Both the position numbers and the translations under genes were made by a program. The notes under the pieces were generated by a model. It ran no database searches and had not been told where the DNA came from. It saw only the letters and a list, made by a program, of their open reading frames with translations. From JAQVWU01 sp964628455 (GTDB lineage: Bacteria; Bacillota; Clostridia; Oscillospirales; CAG-272), in contig CAZVPD010000015.1 of NCBI GenBank assembly GCA_964628455.1, positions 1 to 38,719 of the forward strand: a stretch of DNA of 38,719 nt, in the 5' to 3' direction. Shown one piece after another: positions 1 to 8,088 of this stretch (its first letter is position 1; every line of letters starts with the position of its first letter).

Positions 1-249
1 AAACAAGCGGTTATGAAAAGCGGGAACTACGCTTTTACCGGCCGGAAATTAAAGAAGAGAGACTTTCGTTCACTTTGGATAACCAGAATTTCAGCGCAGG
101 CTAAGGTAAACGGTATAAATTATTCGACTTTCATGCACGGTTTAAAAATCGCGGGGATTGACCTAAACAGAAAAATGCTGGCTGAACTTGCTGTTACCGA
201 CAAGGAAGCATTCGCCTCTCTCACCGAAAAAGCAAAAGCGGCATTATAA
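1..249 (+). CDS. rplT: 50S ribosomal protein L20, C-terminal part (5' end outside window)
   Basis: The reading frame is open from base 1, so this is the last 82 codons of a gene that begins upstream; the ATG at 13 is internal. The peptide carries the L20 signature: a FTGRKLKKRDFR-like stretch, then LWITRI, the YSTFMHGLKIAGIDLNRK block, and the AFASLTEKAKAAL end that aligns with the normal L20 C-terminus. L20 binds 23S rRNA early in assembly of the large subunit. In Firmicutes it is usually the last gene of infC-rpmI-rplT, with a SpoU methyltransferase gene following, as here. No T-rich terminator follows; a long inverted repeat lies downstream instead. Confidence 0.95.
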   Translation, partial: KQAVMKSGNYAFTGRKLKKRDFRSLWITRISAQAKVNGINYSTFMHGLKIAGIDLNRKMLAELAVTDKEAFASLTEKAKAAL

Positions 250-256
250 AAACGAC

Positions 257-344
257 AATATAACAGGGTTTGTTCCGAATGTGTCTGATGAACGTTATGT
301 GTTCGCCGGACTGAAATCAGGAAGCAAACCCTTTATGTTATATT
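257..344 (+). other. Long inverted repeat / structured leader between rplT and the methyltransferase gene
   Basis: Bases 257-276 are complementary to 320-344. AATATAACA (257-265) pairs with TGTTATATT (336-344), GGGTTTG (266-272) with CAAACCC (325-331) and TTCC (273-276) with GGAA (320-323); TTTA at 332-335 and G324 bulge out. The 43-nt loop can form a further stem, TGAT (286-289) with ATCA (316-319), and a small GTTC/GGAC hairpin at 301-311. The right arm ends 13 nt before the next ATG, with the AGGAG ribosome site (346-350) just outside. No U-tract follows, so it is not a standard terminator. It could be a cis-acting RNA or a MITE-like remnant. Confidence 0.6.
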
Positions 345-357
345 CAGGAGAAATATA

Positions 358-1170
358 ATGGAAACAATCACGTCGCGCCACAATCCTCTGATCATCGAAA
401 TGACAAAACTAAGTCTGAAAAAGCACAGGGATGCCGCGGGATTATTTTTATTTGAAGGACGTAAATTGTTTATCGAAGCTAAAACTTCTTCTATCGATAT
501 CCGTTATGTTTTTGTTACGGATGATTATTATAAAACATATGCCGGAGAATTGTCCGGCTATTCGGTTTTTTTATTGTCTTCCGGCTGTTTTGAAAAAATA
601 TCAACCGAAAAATCACCCGAAGGCATAATATGTGCAGCCGGGTATATTGACTTTTTGCATTTTTATATTAAAATAGATAATATCAGCAAGGATTTATGTG
701 TAAATAATAAAGGACTTTGTTTTTTCTTGGTGTCCGGAATACAGGATCCCGGAAATCTGGGCACGATCATCCGCACAGCCAATGCTTTAGGTGTAAATTG
801 CCTCATAACGGACAGGGACTGTGCCGATTTTTATCACACAAGGACCATACGCGCTACTATGGGAGCTTTATTCCGTCAGCGTATAGCAGTCAGTGACGAT
901 ATGACCGCTGTAGTCCGCTATTTAAAAGAAATCGGTTTCGATATTTATGCTGCGGAACCCGACCGTTCGGCGCTTCGTCTTGACAGTCTCGCGATCACAG
1001 AAAAAACGTGTTTTCTTGTCGGAAACGAGGGGCACGGACTCGATCATTCGCTGATGGCCGAAACATCGGGACGTGTTTTTATTCCGATGGAAAAAGATGC
1101 CGAATCGTTGAATGCTTCGGTTGCCGCCGGTTTATTGATGTGGGAAAGTTATAAACAGCGCAAAAACTGA
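358..1170 (+). CDS. SpoU/TrmH-family RNA 2'-O-methyltransferase
   Basis: A 270-residue protein predicted to methylate a ribose 2'-OH in rRNA or tRNA using S-adenosylmethionine. An N-terminal substrate-binding part (about 1-110) precedes the SPOUT knot. The three SpoU motifs are present: QDPGNLGTIIRTAN (129-142) with the catalytic Asn/Arg, FLVGNEGHGL (219-228), and IPM...SLNASVAAG (242-258). Length and position just after rplT match the YsgA-like group of Firmicutes. The exact target nucleotide cannot be read from sequence. The start follows AGGAG with 7-nt spacing. The gene is probably expressed with or just after the L20 operon, with the inverted repeat at 257-344 in between. Confidence 0.9.
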   Translation: METITSRHNPLIIEMTKLSLKKHRDAAGLFLFEGRKLFIEAKTSSIDIRYVFVTDDYYKTYAGELSGYSVFLLSSGCFEKISTEKSPEGIICAAGYIDFLHFYIKIDNISKDLCVNNKGLCFFLVSGIQDPGNLGTIIRTANALGVNCLITDRDCADFYHTRTIRATMGALFRQRIAVSDDMTAVVRYLKEIGFDIYAAEPDRSALRLDSLAITEKTCFLVGNEGHGLDHSLMAETSGRVFIPMEKDAESLNASVAAGLLMWESYKQRKN

Positions 1171-1188
1171 CCGTCTGGAGGTAATAAT

Positions 1189-2475
1189 ATGTCTGATGTG
1201 ATATACTGGATCTGGTTAAGTTTGATATGTCATACGCGCTATAATATCGCCGAAAAACTGCTGCTTTATTTCGATATGAGTCCGGAACGGATCTTTCATG
1301 CCGATGAAAATGAAGTTTTGCAAATAACGGACAATGTGATTAAAAATTCTTTTTCGCATGACCTTAAGGAAGCAATATCCATCCGTGATTACTGCAAGTC
1401 GAATAAAATCGGTCTTCTGACTCCCGATAATCAATGTTATCCCGAAAGACTCCGTAAAATAAAAGACAAGCCCGTTGTTTTATATTACCGCGGCACACTC
1501 CCGGATTTTGATAACCGGTTGTGTATAACCGCCGTTGGTACGCGCCGCATGACCGATTACGGTAAAAACGCGGCATACACCGTTACCTATGATCTTGCAA
1601 AATGCGGAGCCGTTGTCATAAGCGGCATGGCGCTGGGAGTAGACGGCATGTGTCACAGGGCTGCCATTGATGCAGGAGGACAAACGGTCGCTGTGCTGGG
1701 TTGCGGTATTAACCGTGTTTATCCGCCCGAACATGAATCATTGATGAATGATATTATTGCCTGCGGTGCCGTCATAACGGAATTCAAACCTTCTACTCCC
1801 CCCGCAGGATATAATTTTCCTTTAAGAAACCGTATTATGAGCGGATTGTCACAGGGAACCTTTGTGATCGAAGCAGATAAAAAAAGCGGAGCTATGATCA
1901 CCGCAAGAACGGCAATCTATCAGGGACGGGATATTTTCGCATTGCCCGGAAAGGTAGGGGAAATGAACAGCAGCGGTACGAACAGCTTGATCCAGCAAGG
2001 CGCCAAAATGGTGACAACCGCTCTGGATATTCTGGATGTTTACGCCGGATTATATCCGAAAACAATCCGAATGGAAAAATCAACGTATCGTTCGTCCGAT
2101 CAAAGAATGCATACGCCCGTATTCATGAATGACGGCAGTGTAAAATCCGCCATTCGCTTTGAAAAAACCCGAACGGGGAAAAAAGTTCCCGCGGAAATCA
2201 TAAACAACCTTTCGGGCACCGCCGCAGAAAACGTTCTTCCTGTTCATCCTACAGATGCATCACAAGGTCAGGAAAGAACCCCGTTCATCAATCCCGTTCC
2301 TTTAAACGATCAGGAACAGCAGATTTTTAATCTGATGCAGGACGGATCCCCTGCGACGGCCGACTCTCTTGCACGAAAAGGATTTACTGTTTCTCATGTC
2401 CTGACTGTTTTGACCATGCTTGAGATAAAAGGCGTGATCAAAGGAATGCCGGGCGGACAGTTTATAAAAACATAA
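1189..2475 (+). CDS. dprA: DNA-processing protein DprA (Smf)
   Basis: A 428-residue DprA, which in transformable bacteria loads RecA onto incoming single-stranded DNA; many non-competent species also keep it. The Rossmann-like core is plain: VGTRRMTDYG (116-125), SGMALGVD (145-152), a GCGINRVYPPEH block (171-182), PLRNRIMSGLS (211-221) and KSGAMITAR (232-240). An N-terminal helical part (about 1-95) precedes it. After a long variable linker (about 290-355) a winged-helix DML1-like domain closes the protein (about 360-428). An upstream GGAGG lies 8 nt before the ATG. topA follows, the usual Firmicutes order. Whether this strain is competent cannot be judged here. Confidence 0.95.
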   Translation: MSDVIYWIWLSLICHTRYNIAEKLLLYFDMSPERIFHADENEVLQITDNVIKNSFSHDLKEAISIRDYCKSNKIGLLTPDNQCYPERLRKIKDKPVVLYYRGTLPDFDNRLCITAVGTRRMTDYGKNAAYTVTYDLAKCGAVVISGMALGVDGMCHRAAIDAGGQTVAVLGCGINRVYPPEHESLMNDIIACGAVITEFKPSTPPAGYNFPLRNRIMSGLSQGTFVIEADKKSGAMITARTAIYQGRDIFALPGKVGEMNSSGTNSLIQQGAKMVTTALDILDVYAGLYPKTIRMEKSTYRSSDQRMHTPVFMNDGSVKSAIRFEKTRTGKKVPAEIINNLSGTAAENVLPVHPTDASQGQERTPFINPVPLNDQEQQIFNLMQDGSPATADSLARKGFTVSHVLTVLTMLEIKGVIKGMPGGQFIKT

Positions 2476-2573
2476 CGGAAAACGCCAAACAGCTCAGCAG
2501 ATGTTTGAAAAGCATAAGTATAAAAAAGGGATTGCCGCACGGATATCCGTACGGTAAAAAGGTAGTAAATTAC

Positions 2574-4901
2574 ATGCCGAATTTGGTTATTGTGGAATCG
2601 CCCACAAAGGCAGGCACAATAAAGAGTTATCTGGGCTCGGGTTATAAGGTCATCGCGTCAAAAGGCCATGTTCGCGATCTGCCGAAAAGTAAACTCGGTG
2701 TTGATATCGAAGATAACTTTAAAACGCATTATATAAATATAAGAGGAAAAGGCCCGCTGATAAACGAGTTAAAAAAAGAAGCCAAAGCAGCCGACAGAGT
2801 GTTTCTCGCAACGGACCCCGACCGTGAAGGAGAGGCGATCTCATGGCATCTGGCCGCAGCTCTCGGTCTTTCGCTGGAAAACACAAAACGTGTGACTTTT
2901 AATGAAATCACCAAGACAGCGGTAAAAACAGCCATAAAAAATCCCCGGATTATCGATATGGATCTGGTCAATGCACAACAGACACGCAGAATTCTTGACC
3001 GGATCGTCGGTTATAAATTAAGTCCTTTTTTATGGAAGACCATACGCAGCGGATTATCCGCAGGACGTGTGCAGTCGGTCGCCGCACGCATCATAGTGGA
3101 GCGCGAAGAGGAGATACGCGCTTTTATACCCGCGGAATACTGGACGATCGACTGCCTGTTGAGAACTGAAAAAAACGAATCGCTTAAAGCAAAATTTTAC
3201 GGCGACATAAACGGTAAAATCGAGCTCTGCAATGAAAACGAAGCTCTGCAGGTATATAATGCCGTAAAAAACGGCCTTTTCAGCGTCAGATCCTTGAAGA
3301 AAGCGACACGACAAAAAAATCCGTCGCCTCCGTTTATCACATCGACGCTTCAGCAGGAAGCCTCCCGCAAACTCGGATTTCATTCGCAGCGGATCATGAA
3401 AGTTGCGCAGGAACTTTATGAGGGAGTCAATATCGGAAGCGAAAGGGGAGGTGTGCAGGGTCTTATAACTTATATGCGCACCGATTCGGCACGCATATCA
3501 GAGGAAGCCGCCGCAGCCGCAAAAGAGTATATCTCACAAAAATTCGGGCTGAATTATATACCCCCGTCAGCCCGCATATACAAATCAAAATCGACGGCGC
3601 AGGATGCGCATGAAGCAATAAGGCCGTCCAATATATTATACGAACCGGACGCTATAAAAAAATTTCTCACGAATGACCAGTATAAATTATACAAATTGAT
3701 CTGGAGCCGTTTTACGTCAAGTCAGATGGCGTCTGCCGAACTGGATACCGTTGCGGCTGATATCCTTTGCTCCGGATATGTTTTTCGCGCAAGCGGCTAT
3801 ACAATAAAATTCAACGGTTATCTTGCTGTTTACGATGATAATGAGGGCGGTTCGGTAAGTGACAACGGAACCGGCGAAACCGGAAACGATATCATGGAAA
3901 AGACGGAATTACCGGAACTTAAGGAAGGCAGTCCGCTGAGCGCCGATAAAATAACTCCGAACCGTCATTTTACGGAACCTCCTCCGAGATATACGGAAGC
4001 TTCTTTGATCAAGTTTCTCGAAGAGAAAGGAATCGGACGTCCGAGTACCTATACCCCGATTATAACCACCATCATAGCACGGGGATATGCCGAACGCGAG
4101 GGTAAAGCTTTGAAACCCACACCGCTGGGTGAAATAACCACCAAACTAATGAAAGAATATTTTTCGGATGTGGTGGATTACGAATTTACCGCCCAAATGG
4201 AAAGCAATCTTGATGATATCGAACATGCCCAAAATGATATGAACAGTGTTCTGAATGATTTTTATAAAAATTTCGAAAAAAGCCTTCAGCTGGCCGAAAA
4301 CAGTGTCGTTAAAGGCGATATAGAAATACCTTCAGAGGAAACCGATCTTATCTGCGAAAAATGCGGACGCCAGATGGTGATTAAAAGCGGAAGATACGGC
4401 AGGTTCGCCGCATGTCCCGGCTATCCGGAATGTAAAAACACCAAACCGCTGGCTGCCGACGGAAGCATCGCCGTTCCTTCCGAAGGAGAAAAAACCGATA
4501 TAAAATGTGAACTGTGCGGCAGTGAAATGGTTTTGAAAACAGGAAGATACGGCCATTTTTTAGCCTGCAGCAAGTATCCCGAATGCAAAAACACAAAAAA
4601 AATCCTCAAAGAAACGGGTGTATTATGCCCTGTCTGCGGCGGTAAAATTCTAACGAAAAAATCCAAAAAATCGGTTTTTTACAGCTGTGAAAACTATAAG
4701 ACATGCAACTTTTCGTCCTGGGATCTTCCGCTTGACGAAAAATGCCCTGCCTGCGGACAAATGCTGTTTTCAAAAAAAGGAAAAAATCAAATTGTCTGTC
4801 ATAATAAAGATTGCGGTTATAAACGCAATACGGAATCCAAGGACGATATAACGGCGGAGATTGCCTCCAGCCCGGATTTAATAAAAAATGAAGACAATTA
4901 A
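2574..4901 (+). CDS. topA: DNA topoisomerase I (type IA)
   Basis: Relaxes negative supercoils by transient single-strand cleavage. The frame opens at a TTG at 2505, but the family N-terminus (MPNLVIVESPTKA) begins at the ATG at 2574, so I choose that start: 775 residues. TOPRIM motifs are the ESP glutamate near residue 9 and DPDREGE (81-87). The catalytic tyrosine is Y300 in GLITYMRTDS, and the EKGIGRPSTY block is at 484-493. The C-terminus (from about 594) carries a run of CxxC zinc ribbons (CEKC, CELC, CPVC, CPAC), as in bacterial TopA with several Topo_C_ZnRpt modules. The stop overlaps the trmFO start by 14 bp, implying coupling. Confidence 0.96.
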   Translation: MPNLVIVESPTKAGTIKSYLGSGYKVIASKGHVRDLPKSKLGVDIEDNFKTHYINIRGKGPLINELKKEAKAADRVFLATDPDREGEAISWHLAAALGLSLENTKRVTFNEITKTAVKTAIKNPRIIDMDLVNAQQTRRILDRIVGYKLSPFLWKTIRSGLSAGRVQSVAARIIVEREEEIRAFIPAEYWTIDCLLRTEKNESLKAKFYGDINGKIELCNENEALQVYNAVKNGLFSVRSLKKATRQKNPSPPFITSTLQQEASRKLGFHSQRIMKVAQELYEGVNIGSERGGVQGLITYMRTDSARISEEAAAAAKEYISQKFGLNYIPPSARIYKSKSTAQDAHEAIRPSNILYEPDAIKKFLTNDQYKLYKLIWSRFTSSQMASAELDTVAADILCSGYVFRASGYTIKFNGYLAVYDDNEGGSVSDNGTGETGNDIMEKTELPELKEGSPLSADKITPNRHFTEPPPRYTEASLIKFLEEKGIGRPSTYTPIITTIIARGYAEREGKALKPTPLGEITTKLMKEYFSDVVDYEFTAQMESNLDDIEHAQNDMNSVLNDFYKNFEKSLQLAENSVVKGDIEIPSEETDLICEKCGRQMVIKSGRYGRFAACPGYPECKNTKPLAADGSIAVPSEGEKTDIKCELCGSEMVLKTGRYGHFLACSKYPECKNTKKILKETGVLCPVCGGKILTKKSKKSVFYSCENYKTCNFSSWDLPLDEKCPACGQMLFSKKGKNQIVCHNKDCGYKRNTESKDDITAEIASSPDLIKNEDN

Positions 4902-6195
4902 TGTAATCGGTGCCGGACTCGCCGGCTGCGAAGCCGCATATCAGGCTGCAAAACGCGGCTGTAATGTGTTTCTTTATGAAATGAAACCGGAAAAATTATC
5001 TCCTGCCCATAAATCCCCTTTGTTCGCGGAACTCGTCTGTTCAAATTCGATGCGTTCGAATCAAATAACCAATGCGGCAGGTCTGCTGAAAGCGGAAATG
5101 CGTATCCTTGATTCGATTATAATCGAAGCTGCCCTATCGTCCGAAGTGCCGGCAGGATCGGCGCTTGCCGTGGACAGAAATCATTTTTCCTCCTATATTA
5201 CCGAAAAAATATCCGGGCACCCCCGTATTGAAATCATTCACGGAGAAATCACATCATTCGATGAAAACGACATTACGGTTATAGCGACGGGTCCTCTGAC
5301 ATCGCCTGATTTTTCCGAATATCTTATAAATTATATCGGCATGGGACATCTCTATTTTTACGACGCCGCGGCACCGGTCATCAGTGCGTCAGCCATCAAT
5401 ACGGAACGTGTCTTTTTTGCTTCCCGTTACGGTAAAGGAGAGGCATCCTATCTGAATTGTCCCATGAATAAAGAAGAATATGACGTTTTTTATCATGAGC
5501 TGATCCATGCACGGCAGGCGCCGACGAAAGAATTCGAAAACGAACTCAAAGTCTTTGAAGGCTGTATGCCTATAGAAATAATGGCAAAACGAGGTTATGA
5601 TACACTGCGTTATGGTCCTTTAAAACCGGTCGGCCTCATAAATCCGAGGGATGGCCGCGAAGCATACGCGGTGGTTCAGCTTCGTCAGGAAAATGTCGGA
5701 CACACGATGTATAATCTTGTCGGTTTTCAGACTCATCTTGCTTTTGAAGAACAGCGCCGGGTTTTCAGACTGATACCCGGACTTGAAAAAGCAGAATTCC
5801 TGCGTTACGGTGTCATGCACAAAAATACGTTTATTGATTCCCCCAAATTGTTAAACTCCTCATATTCGCTGAGGAAAAAACCGAACATATTTTTTGCGGG
5901 ACAGATTACCGGAGTTGAAGGTTACGTGGAATCCGCTTCCTCTGGGATCACCGCCGGAATCAATGCCGCCCGTTATGCCGCAGGGCAGAATTTTATTGAT
6001 TTTTCCGATATTACCGTAATCGGCGCGCTTGCGAATTATGTCAGCAATCCTTCTGTTTTGCATTTTCAGCCAATGAATGCTAATTTCGGAATAGTAAAAC
6101 CTCTTCCCGAACGCATCAAAGGAGGGAAAATCAAAAAATATGAAACGATTGCAGAACGGGCACTCAACCACCTGAGATCGGTTCAAACCGATTAA
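4888..6195 (+). CDS. trmFO: Methylenetetrahydrofolate-tRNA (uracil-54-C5)-methyltransferase TrmFO
   Basis: Makes ribothymidine at position 54 of the tRNA T-loop, taking the methylene group from 5,10-methylenetetrahydrofolate and reducing it with FADH2. The 435-residue protein starts with the FAD-binding Rossmann motif GAGLAGCEAAYQ (8-19). It has the family block CSNSMRSNQ...GLLKAEMR (about 51-71) and the late FAD-contact block IFFAGQITGVEGYVES (about 333-348). This folate-dependent enzyme replaces SAM-dependent TrmA in most Gram-positive bacteria. The ATG lies inside the end of topA. The closest paralogue, GidA/MnmG, is much longer (about 620 residues), so the TrmFO call is firm. Confidence 0.95.
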   Translation: MKTINVIGAGLAGCEAAYQAAKRGCNVFLYEMKPEKLSPAHKSPLFAELVCSNSMRSNQITNAAGLLKAEMRILDSIIIEAALSSEVPAGSALAVDRNHFSSYITEKISGHPRIEIIHGEITSFDENDITVIATGPLTSPDFSEYLINYIGMGHLYFYDAAAPVISASAINTERVFFASRYGKGEASYLNCPMNKEEYDVFYHELIHARQAPTKEFENELKVFEGCMPIEIMAKRGYDTLRYGPLKPVGLINPRDGREAYAVVQLRQENVGHTMYNLVGFQTHLAFEEQRRVFRLIPGLEKAEFLRYGVMHKNTFIDSPKLLNSSYSLRKKPNIFFAGQITGVEGYVESASSGITAGINAARYAAGQNFIDFSDITVIGALANYVSNPSVLHFQPMNANFGIVKPLPERIKGGKIKKYETIAERALNHLRSVQTD

Positions 6196-6221
6196 TTTAT
6201 TTACAGAATGAGGAGGAAATC

Positions 6222-6278
6222 ATGCGTCACCTAACCTCGTATATAAACGCAGGATATGAGAAGCATGCCGCAAAATGA
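6222..6278 (+). CDS. Possible 18-residue leader peptide overlapping the plsX start
   Basis: The best ribosome site in this gap (AGGAGG, about 6211-6216) sits in front of the ATG at 6222, not in front of plsX. That ATG opens an 18-codon frame (begins MRHLTSYINAG, ends KHAAK). Its TGA stop shares bases with the plsX ATG at 6275 in an ATGA overlap. The arrangement is typical of translational coupling: ribosomes finishing the short frame would restart on plsX, whose own upstream signal is only a weak GAGAAG. No run of one amino acid suggests an attenuator. It may be a chance frame or an upstream regulatory peptide. Confidence 0.4.
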   Translation: MRHLTSYINAGYEKHAAK

Positions 6279-7357
6279 AAATAATTATTGACGTTATGGG
6301 CGGAGACAACGCACCCGAAGAAACCGTACTCGGAGCGTTTCAGGCAGCCGAGGAATATGATGCCGACATTATTATGGTGGGTAATGAAAATGCGATCAAA
6401 GAAATAAAAGATAAATATAAATTGCCGGACGAACGTGATAATATTACCGTTGTGCACACTTCCGAAGTAATCACAATGGATGATTCGGCCTTAAGTGTTG
6501 TCCGTGATAAAAACGGTTCGTCCATGAGTGTCGGGCTGCGTATGCTTGCCGAGGGGAAAGGCGATGCATTTATCAGCGCGGGAAATACCGGTGCCCTTCA
6601 CGCCGGATCCTCTCTGCTGGTCAGGCGTATCAGAGATATCAAACGGTCCGCAATCGCAACGATTCTTCCTTTCGCCAAACCAATGCTGCTGATTGACGCA
6701 GGTGCAAACACCGAAGTCGAACCTGTCCATCTGGTGCAGTTTGCTGTTATGGGATCGATATATATGAATAAAATTTTTAATATCGAATCACCCGAAGTCG
6801 GTTTGCTCAACAACGGATCGGAACGCACAAAAGGAACAAAAAAGCTGATTGACGCATATGAATTACTCGAAAAAGAAAAGAATATCCATTTTATTGGCAA
6901 TATCGAGGGAAAAATACTGCCCTTCGGTCATTGCGACGTACTTGTTACCGATGGTTTTACCGGAAATATTCTCCTCAAAACCGTTGAGGGAATGGGTTCT
7001 TATCTGATGGGTAAGCTGAAAGAAATTTTTTATCGCAATCTTATCACAAAAGTTTCCGCTCTTTCCGTTAAAAGCGGTGTCATGAAACTGAAAAATGATT
7101 TTGATGTTTCCGAATACGGAGGTGCTCCGCTTCTCGGATTATCTCGGCCTGTTTTTAAAGCTCACGGCAGTGCGGATGCACGTGCTATAAAAAATGCCGT
7201 CCGACAGGCTATTTCTTTTATCAATACCGGTATCATTGTGGAAATAGTCAGACAAACCATAAAATCAGATCATGATGATCCGGAAAATCCGATAAACATT
7301 GAAAAAAACGCTTCCGATACGGAAAAACCGGTAAATGATAATGAATCAAAAGAATAA
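6275..7357 (+). CDS. plsX: Phosphate acyltransferase PlsX
   Basis: Converts acyl-ACP to acyl-phosphate for PlsY, the first step of phospholipid synthesis at the membrane in Gram-positive bacteria. The 360-residue protein begins with the family signature IDVMGGDNAPEETVLGA (5-21). It has SAGNTGA (about 100-106), ATILPF, LIDAGANTE and LLNNGSE-type blocks, and a VTDGFTGNILLKT stretch near 230. The last ~30 residues are an acidic, Asn/Asp/Glu-rich tail beyond the usual family end. The start overlaps a short upstream frame (6222-6278), and the end overlaps rnc by 23 bp. In many relatives acpP lies between plsX and rnc; here it is absent. Confidence 0.95.
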   Translation: MKIIIDVMGGDNAPEETVLGAFQAAEEYDADIIMVGNENAIKEIKDKYKLPDERDNITVVHTSEVITMDDSALSVVRDKNGSSMSVGLRMLAEGKGDAFISAGNTGALHAGSSLLVRRIRDIKRSAIATILPFAKPMLLIDAGANTEVEPVHLVQFAVMGSIYMNKIFNIESPEVGLLNNGSERTKGTKKLIDAYELLEKEKNIHFIGNIEGKILPFGHCDVLVTDGFTGNILLKTVEGMGSYLMGKLKEIFYRNLITKVSALSVKSGVMKLKNDFDVSEYGGAPLLGLSRPVFKAHGSADARAIKNAVRQAISFINTGIIVEIVRQTIKSDHDDPENPINIEKNASDTEKPVNDNESKE

Positions 7358-8087
7358 CGGGAATAGCGGATTTCAAGACAGTGAACATGATACTGCATCG
7401 CTGGAAAACATTCTAGGCCACAAATTCACCGACACGGATATCATAACGCGTGCTTTGACTCACTCCTCTTTTGCCAATGAACAAAAAGCTCGCGGCATCT
7501 GTATTCTGTGCAATGAACGTCTTGAATTTCTCGGTGATTCAATCCTTTCAATGGTTGTAAGCGAATATCTTTTTATAAACTATCCGAATATGCCGGAGGG
7601 AGAGCTTTCCCGTCTGCGGGCAGGTGCGGTTTGCGAACGGGCACTCGGCAGTTATGCCAATCAAATCCATCTGGGAAAATATCTGTATATCGGCCGGGGT
7701 GAGGAACTTACAAACGGCCGTAAACGCATTTCGATTTTAGCCGACGCTCTGGAAGCGATTCTCGCGGCATTGTACCTGGACGGTGGCGCGGATAAAGTCA
7801 AGGCGTTTATAATACCTTATATTAAAGCCGAGATCAAACATATTTTTAAGAGCGGACATACCGAAGATTTTAAAACAATGCTGCAGCAGATTGTTCAGCA
7901 GGAACAGAGCGAAGTTCTCGAGTATATTTTAACGGAGGAAATCGGTCCGGCTCATAACCGTATATTCCGCGTTGAAGCCAGATTAAACAGCAATATCATC
8001 GGACACGGTGAAGGCAGGACAAAACGTGAAGCGGAACAGAACGCTGCCCGTGAAGCTCTCGATTTGTTCGGAGGTTTAAAAAACTGA
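7335..8087 (+). CDS. rnc: Ribonuclease III
   Basis: Cleaves double-stranded RNA, including precursors of rRNA. The 250-residue protein has the RNase III signature NERLEFLGDSILSMVVSEY, followed by MPEGELSRLRA, and the second acidic cluster ADALEAILAALYLDGG. The C-terminal part (from about 170) is a double-stranded RNA-binding domain ending in the GEGRTKREAEQNAAREAL block. The frame has ATGs at 7335 and 7341, so the start is uncertain by two codons; both lie inside the end of plsX. The N-terminus (about 25 residues before the catalytic fold) is slightly longer than in B. subtilis. The downstream radical SAM gene starts one base after the stop. Confidence 0.95.
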   Translation: MIMNQKNNGNSGFQDSEHDTASLENILGHKFTDTDIITRALTHSSFANEQKARGICILCNERLEFLGDSILSMVVSEYLFINYPNMPEGELSRLRAGAVCERALGSYANQIHLGKYLYIGRGEELTNGRKRISILADALEAILAALYLDGGADKVKAFIIPYIKAEIKHIFKSGHTEDFKTMLQQIVQQEQSEVLEYILTEEIGPAHNRIFRVEARLNSNIIGHGEGRTKREAEQNAAREALDLFGGLKN

Positions 8088-8088
8088 T

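Noticed and set aside
285..316. CTGATGA followed by GAAA, as in a hammerhead ribozyme core
   Set aside because: The bases between cannot form the required stem II, and no NUH cleavage site with a matching stem is present, so the match is probably chance.
2505..2573. TTG-started N-terminal extension of topA (23 residues)
   Set aside because: The family N-terminus begins exactly at the ATG at 2574, and the extension has no family resemblance.
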